DNA of 64,000 bases from Streptomyces collinus Tu 365 (GCF_000444875.1 NC_021985.1:5538170-5602169), one strand, 5' to 3'. Positions 24,991 through 33,652 are shown, counted from the stretch's first letter. Made by a program: numbers and translations. The notes: generated from the sequence alone by a model not told the origin.

Positions 24991-25593
24991 TCAGCGGTCG
25001 TCTGCGTCACGTCCCGGCGACCGTTCCGCCCGCTCTGCCGGGAATACGACGTGACCGTCGTGCCGCCTGCGTTCCTCCAGCTCCTTGACCAGGTCCTGGA
25101 GCTCCGAGCGGATCCAGTCGCGGGTGGCCACCTCGCCCAGACCCATGCGCAGCGCGGCGACCTCCCGGGTCAGGTACTCGGTGTCGGCGATGGAGCGTTC
25201 GTTCTGCTTGCGGTCCTGCTCCAGGTTGACCCGGTCGCGGTCGTCCTGCCTGTTCTGCGCCAGCAGGATCAGCGGCGCCGCGTAGGACGCCTGGAGCGAC
25301 AGCATCAGGGTCAGGAAGATGAACGGGTACTGGTCGAAGCGCAGCGCGGCCGGGGCGGAGATGTTCCATACCACCCACAGGATGATCACCACCGTCATCC
25401 AGACGATGAAGCGTCCCGTGCCCAGGAAGCGGGCGATCTTCTCCGACAGCCGACCGAAGGCCTCCGGGTCCCACTCGGGCAGGAACCGGTGCCGCGGCGG
25501 GCGCGGCTGGTCCAGGCGTGCCCGGGGCCGCGGGGCGGCCGTGGCGCCGGCCGGGTTGCGTTCCCGGGTCCCGGTGTCTCGCTCAGGAGCCAT
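24991..25593 (-). CDS. DUF1003 membrane protein
   Basis: The 200-residue protein has a basic N-terminal tail and two central membrane helices (FIVWMTVVIILWVVWNI and FIFLTLMLSLQASYAAPLILLAQ). The conserved stretch AQNRQDDRDRVNLEQDRK follows, then a charged coiled coil. This is the DUF1003 layout. Function is unknown, but the gene constantly accompanies MgtE-N/CBS and CorA-type genes in actinobacteria, so a part in divalent-cation handling is plausible. It overlaps the end of the MgtE-N gene by 11 bases and is therefore co-translated. Confidence 0.88.
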   Translation of the reverse strand: MAPERDTGTRERNPAGATAAPRPRARLDQPRPPRHRFLPEWDPEAFGRLSEKIARFLGTGRFIVWMTVVIILWVVWNISAPAALRFDQYPFIFLTLMLSLQASYAAPLILLAQNRQDDRDRVNLEQDRKQNERSIADTEYLTREVAALRMGLGEVATRDWIRSELQDLVKELEERRRHDGHVVFPAERAERSPGRDADDR

Positions 25594-26872
25594 GGGTGGT
25601 CGCCCCCTCTCCCTCGTCGAGGTGGAACTCGGTCTCCCGCCAGTCGTCGGGGAGCATGTGGTCGAGCACGTCGTCTACGGTGACCGCGCCGAGCAGCGAC
25701 CCGGACTCGTCCACCACGGGCGCCGCCACCATGTCGTAGGTGGCGAAGAACCCGGCGATGACGGGCAGCGTGGCGCCGGGGGCCAGGGGCTGCAGGTCGT
25801 CGTCCACCAGGGAGCTGACCAGGGTGTAGGGGGGGTCGCGCAGCAGGCGCTGGAAGTGGACGGTGCCCAGGTACTTGCCGGTCGGCGTCTCGTCGGGCGG
25901 CCGGCACACGTAGACCTGGGCGGCGAGCGCGGGGGAGAGGTCCTGGTTGCGGACCCGGGCGAGCGCGTCGGCGACGGTGGAGTCCGGGCGCAGCACGATC
26001 GGCTCGGTGGTCATCAGACCGCCCGCCGTGTGCTCCTCGTACGACATCAGGCGCCGCATGTCGGCCGCGTCGGCGGGCTGCATCAGGCTCAGCAGCCGCT
26101 CCTTGTCCGCCTCGGGCAGTTCGGCGAGCAGGTCGGCCGCGTCGTCCGGGTCCATCGCCTCCAGGACGTCCGCCGCGCGCTCCTCGGCCAGCTTGCCGAG
26201 GATCTCGATCTGGTCGTCCTCCGGCAGCTCCTCCAGGACGTCGGCGAGCCGGTCGTCGTCCAGGGCGGCGGCGACCTCGGCGCGCCGCTTGGCGGACAGG
26301 TGGTGCAGCACGTTGGCGAGGTCGGCGGGGCGCAGCTGCTCGAAGGTGGCGAGCAGGCTCTCGGCGCCCTGTCCGTGCTCCTCCAGGGAGAAGCCGGTGA
26401 CCGCCGACCACTCGACGGTCAGCGTCTCGCCCTTGGCCCGCCGGAAGGCGCTGCCCTTCCTGCCCTTGCGGACGAAGACCCGGTCGACCTCCCAGTCGCG
26501 GCGGGCCGGAAGCTGCTGCACCGATACGTCGAGGACGGTGACCTCCTCGCCGGTCTCCACCAGTTTCACCCGCCGGTCCAGCAGCTCGCCGAAGGCCAGC
26601 CGCTCGGTGGGCCGCTGCTCGAAGCGGCGCACGTTGACCACACCGGTGGTGATGACCTGCCCGGACTCCACGCCGGTGATCCGGGTCATGGGCAGGAAGA
26701 TGCGGCGCCGGGTGGACAGTTCGACGACCAGCCCGAGGACGCGCGGCGGACGTCGCCCGACGCGCAGCATGACGACCAGGTCGCGTACCCGGCCCACCTG
26801 GTCGCCGGCCGGATCGAAGACGGGGACCCCGGCGAGGTGCGAGACGAAGATCCGGGGGGCGCCGGCTGCCAT
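25583..26872 (-). CDS. MgtE N-domain and CBS-domain protein without transport domain
   Basis: The 429-residue protein begins with a PRC-barrel-like part (IFVSHLAGVPVFDPAGDQVGRVRDLVV). An MgtE intracellular N domain follows, with its helical repeats (LEELPEDDQIEILGKLAEERAADVLEAMDPDDAADLLAELPE). Two CBS domains come last (TAGGLMTTEPIVLRPDSTVADAL and APVVDESGSLLGAVTVDDVLDHML). The membrane channel of real MgtE is absent, so it is a soluble Mg2+ or nucleotide sensor rather than a channel. GGAAG precedes ATG 26872. It forms a unit with DUF1003 and mrp and may regulate the nearby CorA; that link is inference. Confidence 0.88.
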   Translation of the reverse strand: MAAGAPRIFVSHLAGVPVFDPAGDQVGRVRDLVVMLRVGRRPPRVLGLVVELSTRRRIFLPMTRITGVESGQVITTGVVNVRRFEQRPTERLAFGELLDRRVKLVETGEEVTVLDVSVQQLPARRDWEVDRVFVRKGRKGSAFRRAKGETLTVEWSAVTGFSLEEHGQGAESLLATFEQLRPADLANVLHHLSAKRRAEVAAALDDDRLADVLEELPEDDQIEILGKLAEERAADVLEAMDPDDAADLLAELPEADKERLLSLMQPADAADMRRLMSYEEHTAGGLMTTEPIVLRPDSTVADALARVRNQDLSPALAAQVYVCRPPDETPTGKYLGTVHFQRLLRDPPYTLVSSLVDDDLQPLAPGATLPVIAGFFATYDMVAAPVVDESGSLLGAVTVDDVLDHMLPDDWRETEFHLDEGEGATTHGS

Positions 26873-27062
26873 GGCTGTGCTTCCTTTGCTCGCATTGCGT
26901 GGGGATTGCTGTTGTGTGCCCGCTCGCGTGCGCTTCAGGCTAGCCCGTACCGATCGGATACGCCCTGGTGGGCGGTCCGGACGGACTGGCTCCGTCGGGC
27001 GCGCGGGGCCCCGGTACGCTGCCGTACACCGCTCAGGACCCGTCAGAGAGGCAGCCCCACCT

Positions 27063-27803
27063 GTGACTGCGATTCCCCAGGGCCGTACCCGCCGGGCCGT
27101 GCTGGTCACCGCGACATGCGCGCTGGCCGTCACCGGAGCGATGGTGCTGTCGGGGTGTGGTGGCGACGATCCGGACGCGGGGACCAACGGGGTGGGCAAG
27201 CTGCCCGCCGCGCAGATCCAGGCGAAGACCCGCGCGGCGGCGAAGTCGGCGACCGCGGTGCGGCTGTCCGGGACGGTGGTCTCCAGCGGCCGCACGTACA
27301 AGCTGGACATGCGGCTGAAGCCCGACGGCGGCACCGGCTCGGTCACGTCACAGGGCTCGACGTTCGGACTGCTGCGGATCGGCGGCAAGCTGTACCTGAA
27401 GGCCGACGCGGGCTTCTGGAACCACGCGGACGGCAGCGACGGCGCGGCCGGCAAGCTCGACGGCAAGTACGTCAAGGTGCCGCAGGGGGATCCCGCGTAC
27501 AAGAAGTTCAGCGGCTTCACGGACAAGGACCTCCTCCTCGACGGTCTGCTCACCCTGCACGGCAAGCTGGCGACGGACGGGCACCACGAGCAGGCGGGTA
27601 CCAGCACCATTCGCATCACCGGCGACGCCGGTTCGGGCGGCACCCTCGACGTCTCCCTGCACGGCCGGCCCTACCCGCTGCGCCTGGAGCGGGCCGGTTC
27701 CGCGGGCACGCTCAGCTTCTTCGACTGGGGCAAGGACTTCGCCGTGACCGAGCCCGCGAAGGGCGAGACGGTGGACTACGGCAAGCAGCTGCCGACGTCG
27801 TAG
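27063..27803 (+). CDS. Secreted lipoprotein, LppX/LprG-like size and layout
   Basis: The 246-residue protein has a basic start, a hydrophobic stretch and a lipobox LSGC with Cys32. The mature part is beta-rich (AVRLSGTVVSSGRTYKLDMRLKPDGGTGSVTSQGSTFGLLRIGGKLYLKAD), the layout of the LolA-like LppX/LprAFG lipoproteins. Those carry lipids across the envelope in mycobacteria. Homology is guessed from pattern and length only. GTG 27063 follows AGAGAGGCAG. It is divergent from the MgtE-N gene; the 190-bp gap holds their promoters but no clear motif. Confidence 0.7.
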   Translation: MTAIPQGRTRRAVLVTATCALAVTGAMVLSGCGGDDPDAGTNGVGKLPAAQIQAKTRAAAKSATAVRLSGTVVSSGRTYKLDMRLKPDGGTGSVTSQGSTFGLLRIGGKLYLKADAGFWNHADGSDGAAGKLDGKYVKVPQGDPAYKKFSGFTDKDLLLDGLLTLHGKLATDGHHEQAGTSTIRITGDAGSGGTLDVSLHGRPYPLRLERAGSAGTLSFFDWGKDFAVTEPAKGETVDYGKQLPTS

Positions 27804-27804
27804 C

Positions 27805-27830
27805 GGTCCGGCGGTCCCGGCGGCCGGACC
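27805..27830. terminator. Terminator between convergent lipoprotein and hypothetical genes
   Basis: Perfect 8-bp arms GGTCCGGC (27805-27812) and GCCGGACC (27823-27830) with a 10-nt loop immediately after the lipoprotein stop codon. Confidence 0.65.
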
Positions 27831-27862
27831 ATCCCCGGCCGACCGGTCCGCCTTGCGGTGCC

Positions 27863-28396
27863 CTACTCGGCGCCGGGGCCCCGCTTGGCCTTTCGGCGCC
27901 GGGCCAGCAGCCGTGGCAGGGCCGCCGGGACCGGCCGTCGCGTGGTCGCGGGCGAGGGCACCGGCCGCCGCGCCAGATCCCCGGAGGGCAGCGGCTCCGG
28001 CGAGCCCGCGGGGGTCAGCCGGAGCACTCTGCACTCCCGGGCCCAGCGCGCGGGCATCTCCTCGCCGTCGGGGGCGTTCAGCCGCTTCCCCTTCAGCTCG
28101 GCCACCGCCGCCTCCCATTCCGGCGAGCCGGCGGCCGGCTCGGACACGGTCGCCGGCCAGCTCACCAGCCGGCCGCCCTTGTCCTTGCTGCGCACGGTCA
28201 CCTCGGCGCGGCCGCCGTCCTCCAGCGCGGGCAGCGGCTGCTCGCCCGGGCCGTCGCCGACCAGGCACACCGCGCCCTCGTGCCACACGTGCCACAGGGC
28301 ACGCGCCGCCGGGGCCCCGGCGCCCTTGACCCAGATGAGGCCGGACTTCTTGGTGGCCTCCTCGATCAGGGCCCGGTCGAGCAGCTCGCTTGTCAT
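27863..28396 (-). CDS. Conserved hypothetical protein with basic C-terminus
   Basis: The 177-residue protein reads MTSELLDRALIEEATKKSGLIWVKGAGAPAARALWHVWHEGAVCLVGDGPGEQ and continues to an Arg-rich C-terminal tail (LLARRRKAKRGP). The first 120 residues look like a small beta-barrel (FMN-binding split-barrel-like LIWVKG...WHVWHEGAVCLVGDG pattern), but residues binding FMN cannot be assigned. The start lies 22 bp after the end of the corA gene, so the two are probably one transcript. No enzymatic role should be assumed. Confidence 0.65.
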   Translation of the reverse strand: MTSELLDRALIEEATKKSGLIWVKGAGAPAARALWHVWHEGAVCLVGDGPGEQPLPALEDGGRAEVTVRSKDKGGRLVSWPATVSEPAAGSPEWEAAVAELKGKRLNAPDGEEMPARWARECRVLRLTPAGSPEPLPSGDLARRPVPSPATTRRPVPAALPRLLARRRKAKRGPGAE

Positions 28397-28418
28397 GGGC
28401 TCAGCCTATCCAGGCCGC

Positions 28419-29543
28419 TCACAGCCAGCCGTTGCGCTTCAGCGTGCGGTGGATGCCGAGACACAGCACCACCGTGACGCCCATGATCACCGGGTAGCCG
28501 TACTTCCAGTGCAGCTCGGGCATGTACTTGAAGTTCATGCCGTAGACCCCGCACACCATCGTCGGCACGGCGATGATGGCCGCCCAGGCGGTGATCTTGC
28601 GCATGTCCTCGTTCTGCGCGACGGACGCCTGCGCGAGGTTGGCCTGGAGGATGGAGTTCAGCAGTTCGTCGAAGCCGAGGACCTGCTCCTGGACGCGGGC
28701 GAGGTGGTCGGCCACGTCCCGGAAGTACTTCTGGATGTCCGGGTCGATCAGCCGCATCGGCCGCTCGCTCAGCAGCTGCATGGGCCGCAGCAACGGTGCG
28801 ACCGCCCGCTTGAACTCCAGTACCTCGCGCTTGAGTTGGTAGATCCGCGCCGAGTCCACACCGCGCGAGACACCGCCCCGGCGGCCCGGCGAGAAGACCT
28901 CGGTCTCCACGTCGTCGATGTCGTCCTGGACGGCGTCGGCGACCGCGATGTAGCCGTCCACGACGTGGTCGGCGATGGCGTGCAGCACGGCCGAGGGGCC
29001 CTTGGCGAGCAGCTCCGGGTCGTCCTGGAGCCGGTGCCTGAGCGCCCGCAGCGAGCCCTGGCCGCCGTGCCGGACGGTGATGAAGAAGTCCCGCCCGGTG
29101 AAGCACATGACCTCACCGGTCTCGACGACCTCGCTGTTGGCGGTGAGCCGGTCGTGCTCGACGTAGTGGATCGTCTTGAAGACGGTGAAGAGGGAGTCGT
29201 CGTAGCGCTCCAGCTTGGGGCGCTGGTGGGCCTGGACGGCGTCCTCGACGGCCAGCGGGTGCAGCCCGAACTCGCCCGCGATACCGGCGAATTCCGCCTC
29301 GGTCGGCTCGTGCAGGCCGATCCACACGAACCCGCCGTCGCGGCGCACGAGCCGCATCGCCTCCTGCGGGCTCAGCGGCTTGGCGCTCTGTACCCGGGCG
29401 CCGTCGCGGTAGACGGCGCAGTCGACGACGGCCGAGGGCGTGGACGGGTCGCGCGTGGTGTCGTACGACGTGCTCGGTTCCTTGCGCAGCGAGACACGGG
29501 ACGACGGGCGGACCACGGCGCGCAGGTCACGGATCATCGACAT
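28419..29543 (-). CDS. corA: CorA-family magnesium/cobalt transport protein
   Basis: The 374-residue protein is a full CorA. A long cytoplasmic alpha/beta N-domain (HPLAVEDAVQAHQRPKLERYDDSLFTVFKT) and a stalk helix precede two C-terminal membrane helices. The selectivity motif GMN is at about 335-337 in VYGMNFKYMPEL. It forms a pentameric channel for Mg2+. AAGGAG precedes ATG 29543. A long upstream region with small reading frames and hairpins (29544-30027) may control it. The MgtE-N/CBS gene close by suggests a cation-homeostasis cluster. Confidence 0.95.
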   Translation of the reverse strand: MSMIRDLRAVVRPSSRVSLRKEPSTSYDTTRDPSTPSAVVDCAVYRDGARVQSAKPLSPQEAMRLVRRDGGFVWIGLHEPTEAEFAGIAGEFGLHPLAVEDAVQAHQRPKLERYDDSLFTVFKTIHYVEHDRLTANSEVVETGEVMCFTGRDFFITVRHGGQGSLRALRHRLQDDPELLAKGPSAVLHAIADHVVDGYIAVADAVQDDIDDVETEVFSPGRRGGVSRGVDSARIYQLKREVLEFKRAVAPLLRPMQLLSERPMRLIDPDIQKYFRDVADHLARVQEQVLGFDELLNSILQANLAQASVAQNEDMRKITAWAAIIAVPTMVCGVYGMNFKYMPELHWKYGYPVIMGVTVVLCLGIHRTLKRNGWL

Positions 29544-30027
29544 GGGCAGGCTCCTTCGCGGGCGGGCAGCGACTGCGCGCGGCGATCGGGTGGAACTACC
29601 CGGAATGGGGACGTCCTGCGGGGGGCTCCGGCCCTTCGTACGGGGCAGGATGTTTGGCACGTCCACAAAGCGGGGAGCACCGCACCGTCGCGGTGGCGTG
29701 TTTCGCTGCTGATGCAGAACTGATTCAGGTCAGACAGATCAGGCAAAGCGAGACGAAGTGCTCTTCCGAACGACGAAGCGAGCGTGAAGGCGGCAACCTG
29801 CCAGGAACTACATCAGCAGCCGGAAGAGCGAGTGGTACTACCAGGTCGACTTCGATCCATGACAGCCCCACCTCCTCCGGCCGGTCCCTCGTAAGGGAGT
29901 CTCGTCGGCGTCGGGACTCGATAGCGACGCTTCTGCGTGCTGCCCCGAACCACCGGCTCAGCGTAGCAGCAGCCCCTGGTGTCAAGGCGCCGCTTTGCCC
30001 GTAGCTGACGAGTTCTATGCTCACCGC
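29544..30027. other. Long divergent intergenic region upstream of corA, leader-like
   Basis: This 484-bp stretch is less GC-rich than the genes around it. On the minus strand it holds TTGACA (29985-29980) and TACGCT (29965-29960), though only 14 nt apart. GAGTC...GACTC and TCCCTtacgAGGGA hairpins come next. Then a strong ribosome site GGAGGAGGTGGGG precedes a tiny ORF. I see no M-box consensus. TATGCT at 30016-30021 lies 6 nt before the rightward ATG 30028 and may give a leaderless transcript. Confidence 0.4.
29813..29860 (-). CDS. Candidate leader-type small ORF upstream of corA
   Basis: ATG 29860 on the minus strand is preceded by GGAGGAGGTGGGG at workable spacing. It opens a 15-codon frame (MDRSRPGSTTRSSGC) ending in TGA. 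A second frame with GTG 29871 runs 48 codons. Leader peptides control corA and mgtA in enterobacteria, so a similar role is conceivable, but no conservation can be shown from this window. Confidence 0.3.
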   Translation of the reverse strand: MDRSRPGSTTRSSGC

Positions 30028-30624
30028 ATGGTTGATGTTCTTCCTCTGGTCGAGGCCCGGTTGGTCACCGCGCTGGGCGAGCCGGACGCGCGCGCCGCGG
30101 TCACCTTCCTCGGCACGGACCGCATCGAGGTGCTCCGTTTCCACGAGGAGGACCTGGTCCGCTACGCCACCCTCGGCATGTCGGCACAGCCCATGGCGGA
30201 CCCCACCGCGGTGCTCGCCGACCCGGTGAAGGGCCCCCGCGCCGAGCTGGTGCTGTCGGTCCGCGCGGGCCGGGCGGACACCGACAAGGTGCTGCGCCCG
30301 CTCGCGGTGCTCGCCGCCTCCCCGCAGGTGGAGGGTGTGGTGGTGGCCCCCGGCGCGTCCCTGGACGTGGGCGGGCCGCTGTGGCCCGGCGCCCCCTTCA
30401 CCTCGGTGCTGGTGGGCGAGCCCGGCGGTCTGGTGGCGGACCTGGAGCTCGACGACCCGATGGATCCCGTACGGTTCCTGCCGCTGCTGCCGATGACCCC
30501 GAACGAGGCCGCCTGGAAGCGGGTGCACGGTGCCCAGGCGCTCCAGGAGCGCTGGCTCGCAGGCGGCACGGACCTGCGGGATCCCGCCCGCAGGTCCGTG
30601 CCGCTGGACACCGCACCCGAGTGA
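30028..30624 (+). CDS. Suppressor-of-fused (SUFU) domain protein
   Basis: The 198-residue protein MVDVLPLVEARLVTALGEPDARAAVTFLGTDRIEVLRF continues with YATLGMSAQPMADPTAV and ...AELVLSVRAGRADTDKVLRPLAVLAASPQVEGVVVAPGASLDVG. This is the bacterial SUFU fold (alpha/beta with the conserved RAELVLS strand). FLPLLPMTPNEAAWKRVHGAQALQERW at the end is typical. Bacterial SUFU proteins are often immunity or partner-binding proteins; actual role unknown. ATG 30028 is preceded by TATGCT at 6 nt, suggesting leaderless translation. It converges with the MFS gene. Confidence 0.8.
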   Translation: MVDVLPLVEARLVTALGEPDARAAVTFLGTDRIEVLRFHEEDLVRYATLGMSAQPMADPTAVLADPVKGPRAELVLSVRAGRADTDKVLRPLAVLAASPQVEGVVVAPGASLDVGGPLWPGAPFTSVLVGEPGGLVADLELDDPMDPVRFLPLLPMTPNEAAWKRVHGAQALQERWLAGGTDLRDPARRSVPLDTAPE

Positions 30625-30654
30625 GCAAGGTCACCAAGGCCCGGGAACGAAGGG

Positions 30655-31878
30655 TCAGTTGGCGAAGACGGTGACGCCGTCCTCGGTGGCGTGGGCCGGC
30701 TCGAGCCGCTCGGCCTCGTGGGTGAGCGCCCTGCGCCGTACGACGACCACCAGCGCGCCCAGCACCGCCGTGACGGCCGCGACCACGAACGGGACGTGGA
30801 TGTCGGTCCACTCCTCGATCTTGGGCGCGAAGTACGGCGCCGCCGCGGCCGCGAACCAGCGGACGAAGTTGTAACCGGCGCTGGCCACCGGGCGCGGCGC
30901 GTCCGACACGCCGAGGGCCAGCTCGGTGTAGACGGTGTTGTTCACGCCGATGAAGGCGCCGGACAGGATGGTGCACACGACGGCCGTGGTGTGGTCGCCG
31001 TAGCCGAGCACGAGTACGTCGGCCGCGAGCAGTACCAGGGAGCCGCCGAGTACCTTCAGCGAGCCGAACCGTGCCTGCAGCCGCGGGGCCACGATCACCG
31101 AGAAGACGGCGAGCAGCACGCCCCAGGCGAAGAACACCGCGCCCGAGCGGTAGGGGGTCATGTTCAGCACGAACGGCGTGAAGGCCAGCACCGTGAAGAA
31201 CGTGTAGTTGTAGAAGAACGCCGAGACCGCGGCCGAGGCCAGGCCGCCGTGGCCGAGCGCCTTGAGCGGGTCGAGGATCGAGGTCTTCCGCGCGGGCCTC
31301 GGCTGCTCCTTCAGGAACGCCGTGATGCACAGGAAGCCCACCGCCATCAGGGTGGCGGTGCCGAAGAACGGGTAGCGCCAGCTGATGTTGCCGAGGACGG
31401 CGCCCAGCAGCGGGCCGCAGGCCATGCCGAGGCCGAGCGCGGACTCGTAGAGCAGGATCGCCGCCGCGCTGCCGCCGGCCGCCGCGCCCACGATGACCGC
31501 GAGGGCGGTCGAGACGAACAGCGCGTTGCCCAGTCCCCAGCCCGCCCGGAAGCCGACGAGCTGGCCGACGGTGTCCGACGTGCCGGCGAGGGCGGCGAAG
31601 ACGATGACGAAGGCGAGGCCGGCCAGCAGGGTCCTGCGGCCACCGATGCGGCTGGAGACGAAGCCGGTCAGCAGCATCGCCACCGCCGTGATCAGGAAGT
31701 ACGAGGTGAAGAGCAGGGACACCTGGCCGGGGGTGGCGTTCAGGCCCTGCGCGATCGACGGCAGGATCGGGTCCACCAGGCCGATGCCCATGAAGGCGAC
31801 GACGGACGCGCCTGCCGTGGCCCAGACCGCCTTGGGCTGCCGCAGGATGCCGCCGGCTCCCGCGTCGAAGGAGTCCAT
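30655..31878 (-). CDS. Major facilitator superfamily exporter (DHA1-type)
   Basis: The 407-residue protein has twelve predicted membrane helices. The MFS motif A equivalent is GFVSSRIGGRRTLLAG between helices 2 and 3. Motif C-like GLGMACGPLLGAVLGNISWR in helix 5 is the mark of drug:proton antiporters. ATG 31878 follows GGGAGAAG. The upstream DNA is unusually AT-rich and holds palindromes, suggesting local control, although no regulator gene is adjacent. Substrate unknown; small drug-like molecules are usual for this class. Confidence 0.88.
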   Translation of the reverse strand: MDSFDAGAGGILRQPKAVWATAGASVVAFMGIGLVDPILPSIAQGLNATPGQVSLLFTSYFLITAVAMLLTGFVSSRIGGRRTLLAGLAFVIVFAALAGTSDTVGQLVGFRAGWGLGNALFVSTALAVIVGAAAGGSAAAILLYESALGLGMACGPLLGAVLGNISWRYPFFGTATLMAVGFLCITAFLKEQPRPARKTSILDPLKALGHGGLASAAVSAFFYNYTFFTVLAFTPFVLNMTPYRSGAVFFAWGVLLAVFSVIVAPRLQARFGSLKVLGGSLVLLAADVLVLGYGDHTTAVVCTILSGAFIGVNNTVYTELALGVSDAPRPVASAGYNFVRWFAAAAAPYFAPKIEEWTDIHVPFVVAAVTAVLGALVVVVRRRALTHEAERLEPAHATEDGVTVFAN

Positions 31879-31901
31879 GTGCTTCTCCCGTCCCGAGTAG
31901 A

Positions 31902-31938
31902 TAGTTGGTTTATACACATACTAGGTTAGGGAGGCTAA
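31902..31938. promoter_or_regulatory. AT-rich operator/promoter region of the MFS exporter
   Basis: An imperfect palindrome with outer arms TAGT (31902-31905) and ACTA (31920-31923) is followed by a perfect TTAG-GGAGG-CTAA inverted repeat (31926-31938). Such AT-rich dyads in a GC-rich genome are typical of MarR or TetR operators near efflux genes. The DNA beyond, to 31960, continues AT-rich with ATGCA repeats. Confidence 0.45.
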
Positions 31939-32047
31939 TTAATGCAAGATGCATCTAGTCTTCCCGGGTGGGCCGGGCCACGGGCGTTCCGGCCGGACGG
32001 GTGATCGTCCTTGACGCGGGCGTGCCGGGGTAGGACCGTGGGGCCCT

Positions 32048-32689
32048 ATGAGGGGCGAACCCAGTTGCCCGAAGTGTGGTGGCCGGGTCCGGGCTCCCGG
32101 CCTATTCGCCGACGCCTGGCAGTGCGACGAGCACGGGGCGGTGTACCCGCTGCAGCCCGTGATCCCGCCCAGTGTCGAGGCGCTCACCGTCGTGGTGCGC
32201 CGTACGCAGGTGCCGGTGTGGATGCCCTGGCCGCTGCCGGTCGGATGGCTGTTCACGGGCGTGACCTACGCGGGCGACGACCGCAGCGGCGGCCGCGCCA
32301 CCGCCGTGGCCTGCTCGGGCCCCGGCCCGCTCGGCGGAGTGGGTGAGCTGATCCTGGTCGCCGAGGAGCTCGGCGTCGGCCTCGGGGCGCACTTCGCGGG
32401 CATCGACGCCCCCGACCCCGGCCCGTACCTGAACGTCGAGAAGCCGCCCCAGGCCAAGGTGCTGGCCGCCGGCCGCCCCACCCCGCTCTGGCACGTCTCC
32501 GGCGCCCCGGGCGACCGCGCCGTCTTCGCCGGCGAGGCTCTCGGACTGTGGCTGTGGGCGGTGGTCTGGCCGGAGCAGTCCAGCATGCTCATGTACGACG
32601 AGCTGGTCCTGACCGACCTGCGGGACGCGGGCGCGGAGATAGACCTCGTCCCCTGCGGGGCGCTGTCGCCGCGGCTGCTGCGCCCCTGA
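32048..32689 (+). CDS. DUF6758-type protein with N-terminal zinc ribbon
   Basis: The 213-residue protein starts MRGEPSCPKCGGRVRAPGLFADAWQCDEHG. Two Cys (7 and 10) plus Cys26 and a nearby His form a zinc-ribbon-like site. The body (VPVWMPWPLPVGWLFTGVTYAGDDRSGGRATAVACSGPGPLGGVGELILVAEELGVGLGA) is a domain common in Streptomyces without known function. It is soluble. It lies 105 bp before the PHP gene on the same strand and 170 bp from the divergent MFS gene. Possibly nucleic-acid or protein binding through the ribbon, an inference only. Confidence 0.75.
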   Translation: MRGEPSCPKCGGRVRAPGLFADAWQCDEHGAVYPLQPVIPPSVEALTVVVRRTQVPVWMPWPLPVGWLFTGVTYAGDDRSGGRATAVACSGPGPLGGVGELILVAEELGVGLGAHFAGIDAPDPGPYLNVEKPPQAKVLAAGRPTPLWHVSGAPGDRAVFAGEALGLWLWAVVWPEQSSMLMYDELVLTDLRDAGAEIDLVPCGALSPRLLRP

Positions 32690-32794
32690 GCGCCCCTGTA
32701 GGGGGTGCCCCCGGGGTGCGGGTGTGACAGGGCATGCCGTTCCTGCGGCTATCCTTAGGTGTCCCCCTCCGTCCCGTCCCGCCCTGGAGTCGCT

Positions 32795-33652
32795 GTGCGC
32801 ATCGATCTGCACTGCCACTCCACGGCCTCCGACGGCACGGACACCCCGGCCGAGCTGGTGCGCAACGCGGCCGCGGCCGGTCTGGACGTCGTCGCGCTGA
32901 CCGACCACGACACCACCCGTGGGTACGCCGAGGCGACCGCCGCGCTGCCCGAGGGGCTCACCCTGGTCACCGGCGCCGAGCTGTCCTGCCGCGTCGACGG
33001 GGTCTCCCTGCACATGCTGGCCTACCTCTTCGACCCCGAGGAGCCCGCCCTGCTCGCCGAGCGCGAGCTGGTCCGGGACGACCGGGTGCCGCGGGCCCAG
33101 GGCATGGTCGCCCGGCTGAACGCGCTCGGCGTGCCGGTCACCTGGGAACAGGTCGAGCGGATCGCCGCCGGCGGTTCGGTGGGCCGGCCGCACGTCGCCA
33201 CCGCGCTCGTCGAACTGGGCGTCGTGGCCACGGTGAGCGACGCGTTCACCGAGGAGTGGCTCGCCGACGGCGGCCGGGCCTACGTGGAGAAGCACGAGAC
33301 CGACCCCTTCGAGGCGATCCGGCTGGTCAAGGGCGCGGGCGGCGTGACCGTCTTCGCGCACCCGGCCGCCGCCAAGCGCGGCCGTACGGTACCGGAGTCC
33401 GTGATCGCGGAGCTGGCCGCGGCCGGCCTGGACGGCATCGAGGTCGACCACATCGACCACGACGCCGACACCCGGACCCGTCTGCGGGGCCTCGCGAAGG
33501 ACCTGGGGCTGCTGGTCACGGGGTCCTCGGACTACCACGGCAGCCGCAAGACCGTCGCGCTCGGCGCTCACACGACGGACCCCGAGGTGTACGGGGAGAT
33601 CACCCGGCGGGCGACCGGGGCCTTCCCGGTGCCCGGCACCGGCGGAGCCTGA
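32795..33652 (+). CDS. PHP-domain phosphoesterase
   Basis: The 285-residue protein has all metal motifs of the PHP fold: DLHCHSTASDGTDTPAEL (residues 4-21), ALTDHDTT, GAELSC, VFAHPAAAKRG and SSDYHG. Members of this stand-alone group (TrpH/YciV-like) act as 3',5'-nucleotide phosphatases or 5'-3' exonucleases on short RNA. A tri-metal site is expected. GTG 32795 follows CTGGAG. MarC follows in the same direction after 78 bp, so co-transcription is possible. No membrane segment. Confidence 0.9.
   Translation: MRIDLHCHSTASDGTDTPAELVRNAAAAGLDVVALTDHDTTRGYAEATAALPEGLTLVTGAELSCRVDGVSLHMLAYLFDPEEPALLAERELVRDDRVPRAQGMVARLNALGVPVTWEQVERIAAGGSVGRPHVATALVELGVVATVSDAFTEEWLADGGRAYVEKHETDPFEAIRLVKGAGGVTVFAHPAAAKRGRTVPESVIAELAAAGLDGIEVDHIDHDADTRTRLRGLAKDLGLLVTGSSDYHGSRKTVALGAHTTDPEVYGEITRRATGAFPVPGTGGA

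Noticed and set aside
29544..30027. M-box (ykoK) magnesium riboswitch before corA
   Set aside because: The conserved GTTAGGTGAGGCTCC-type core and the later AACGTC blocks are not found on the corA strand.
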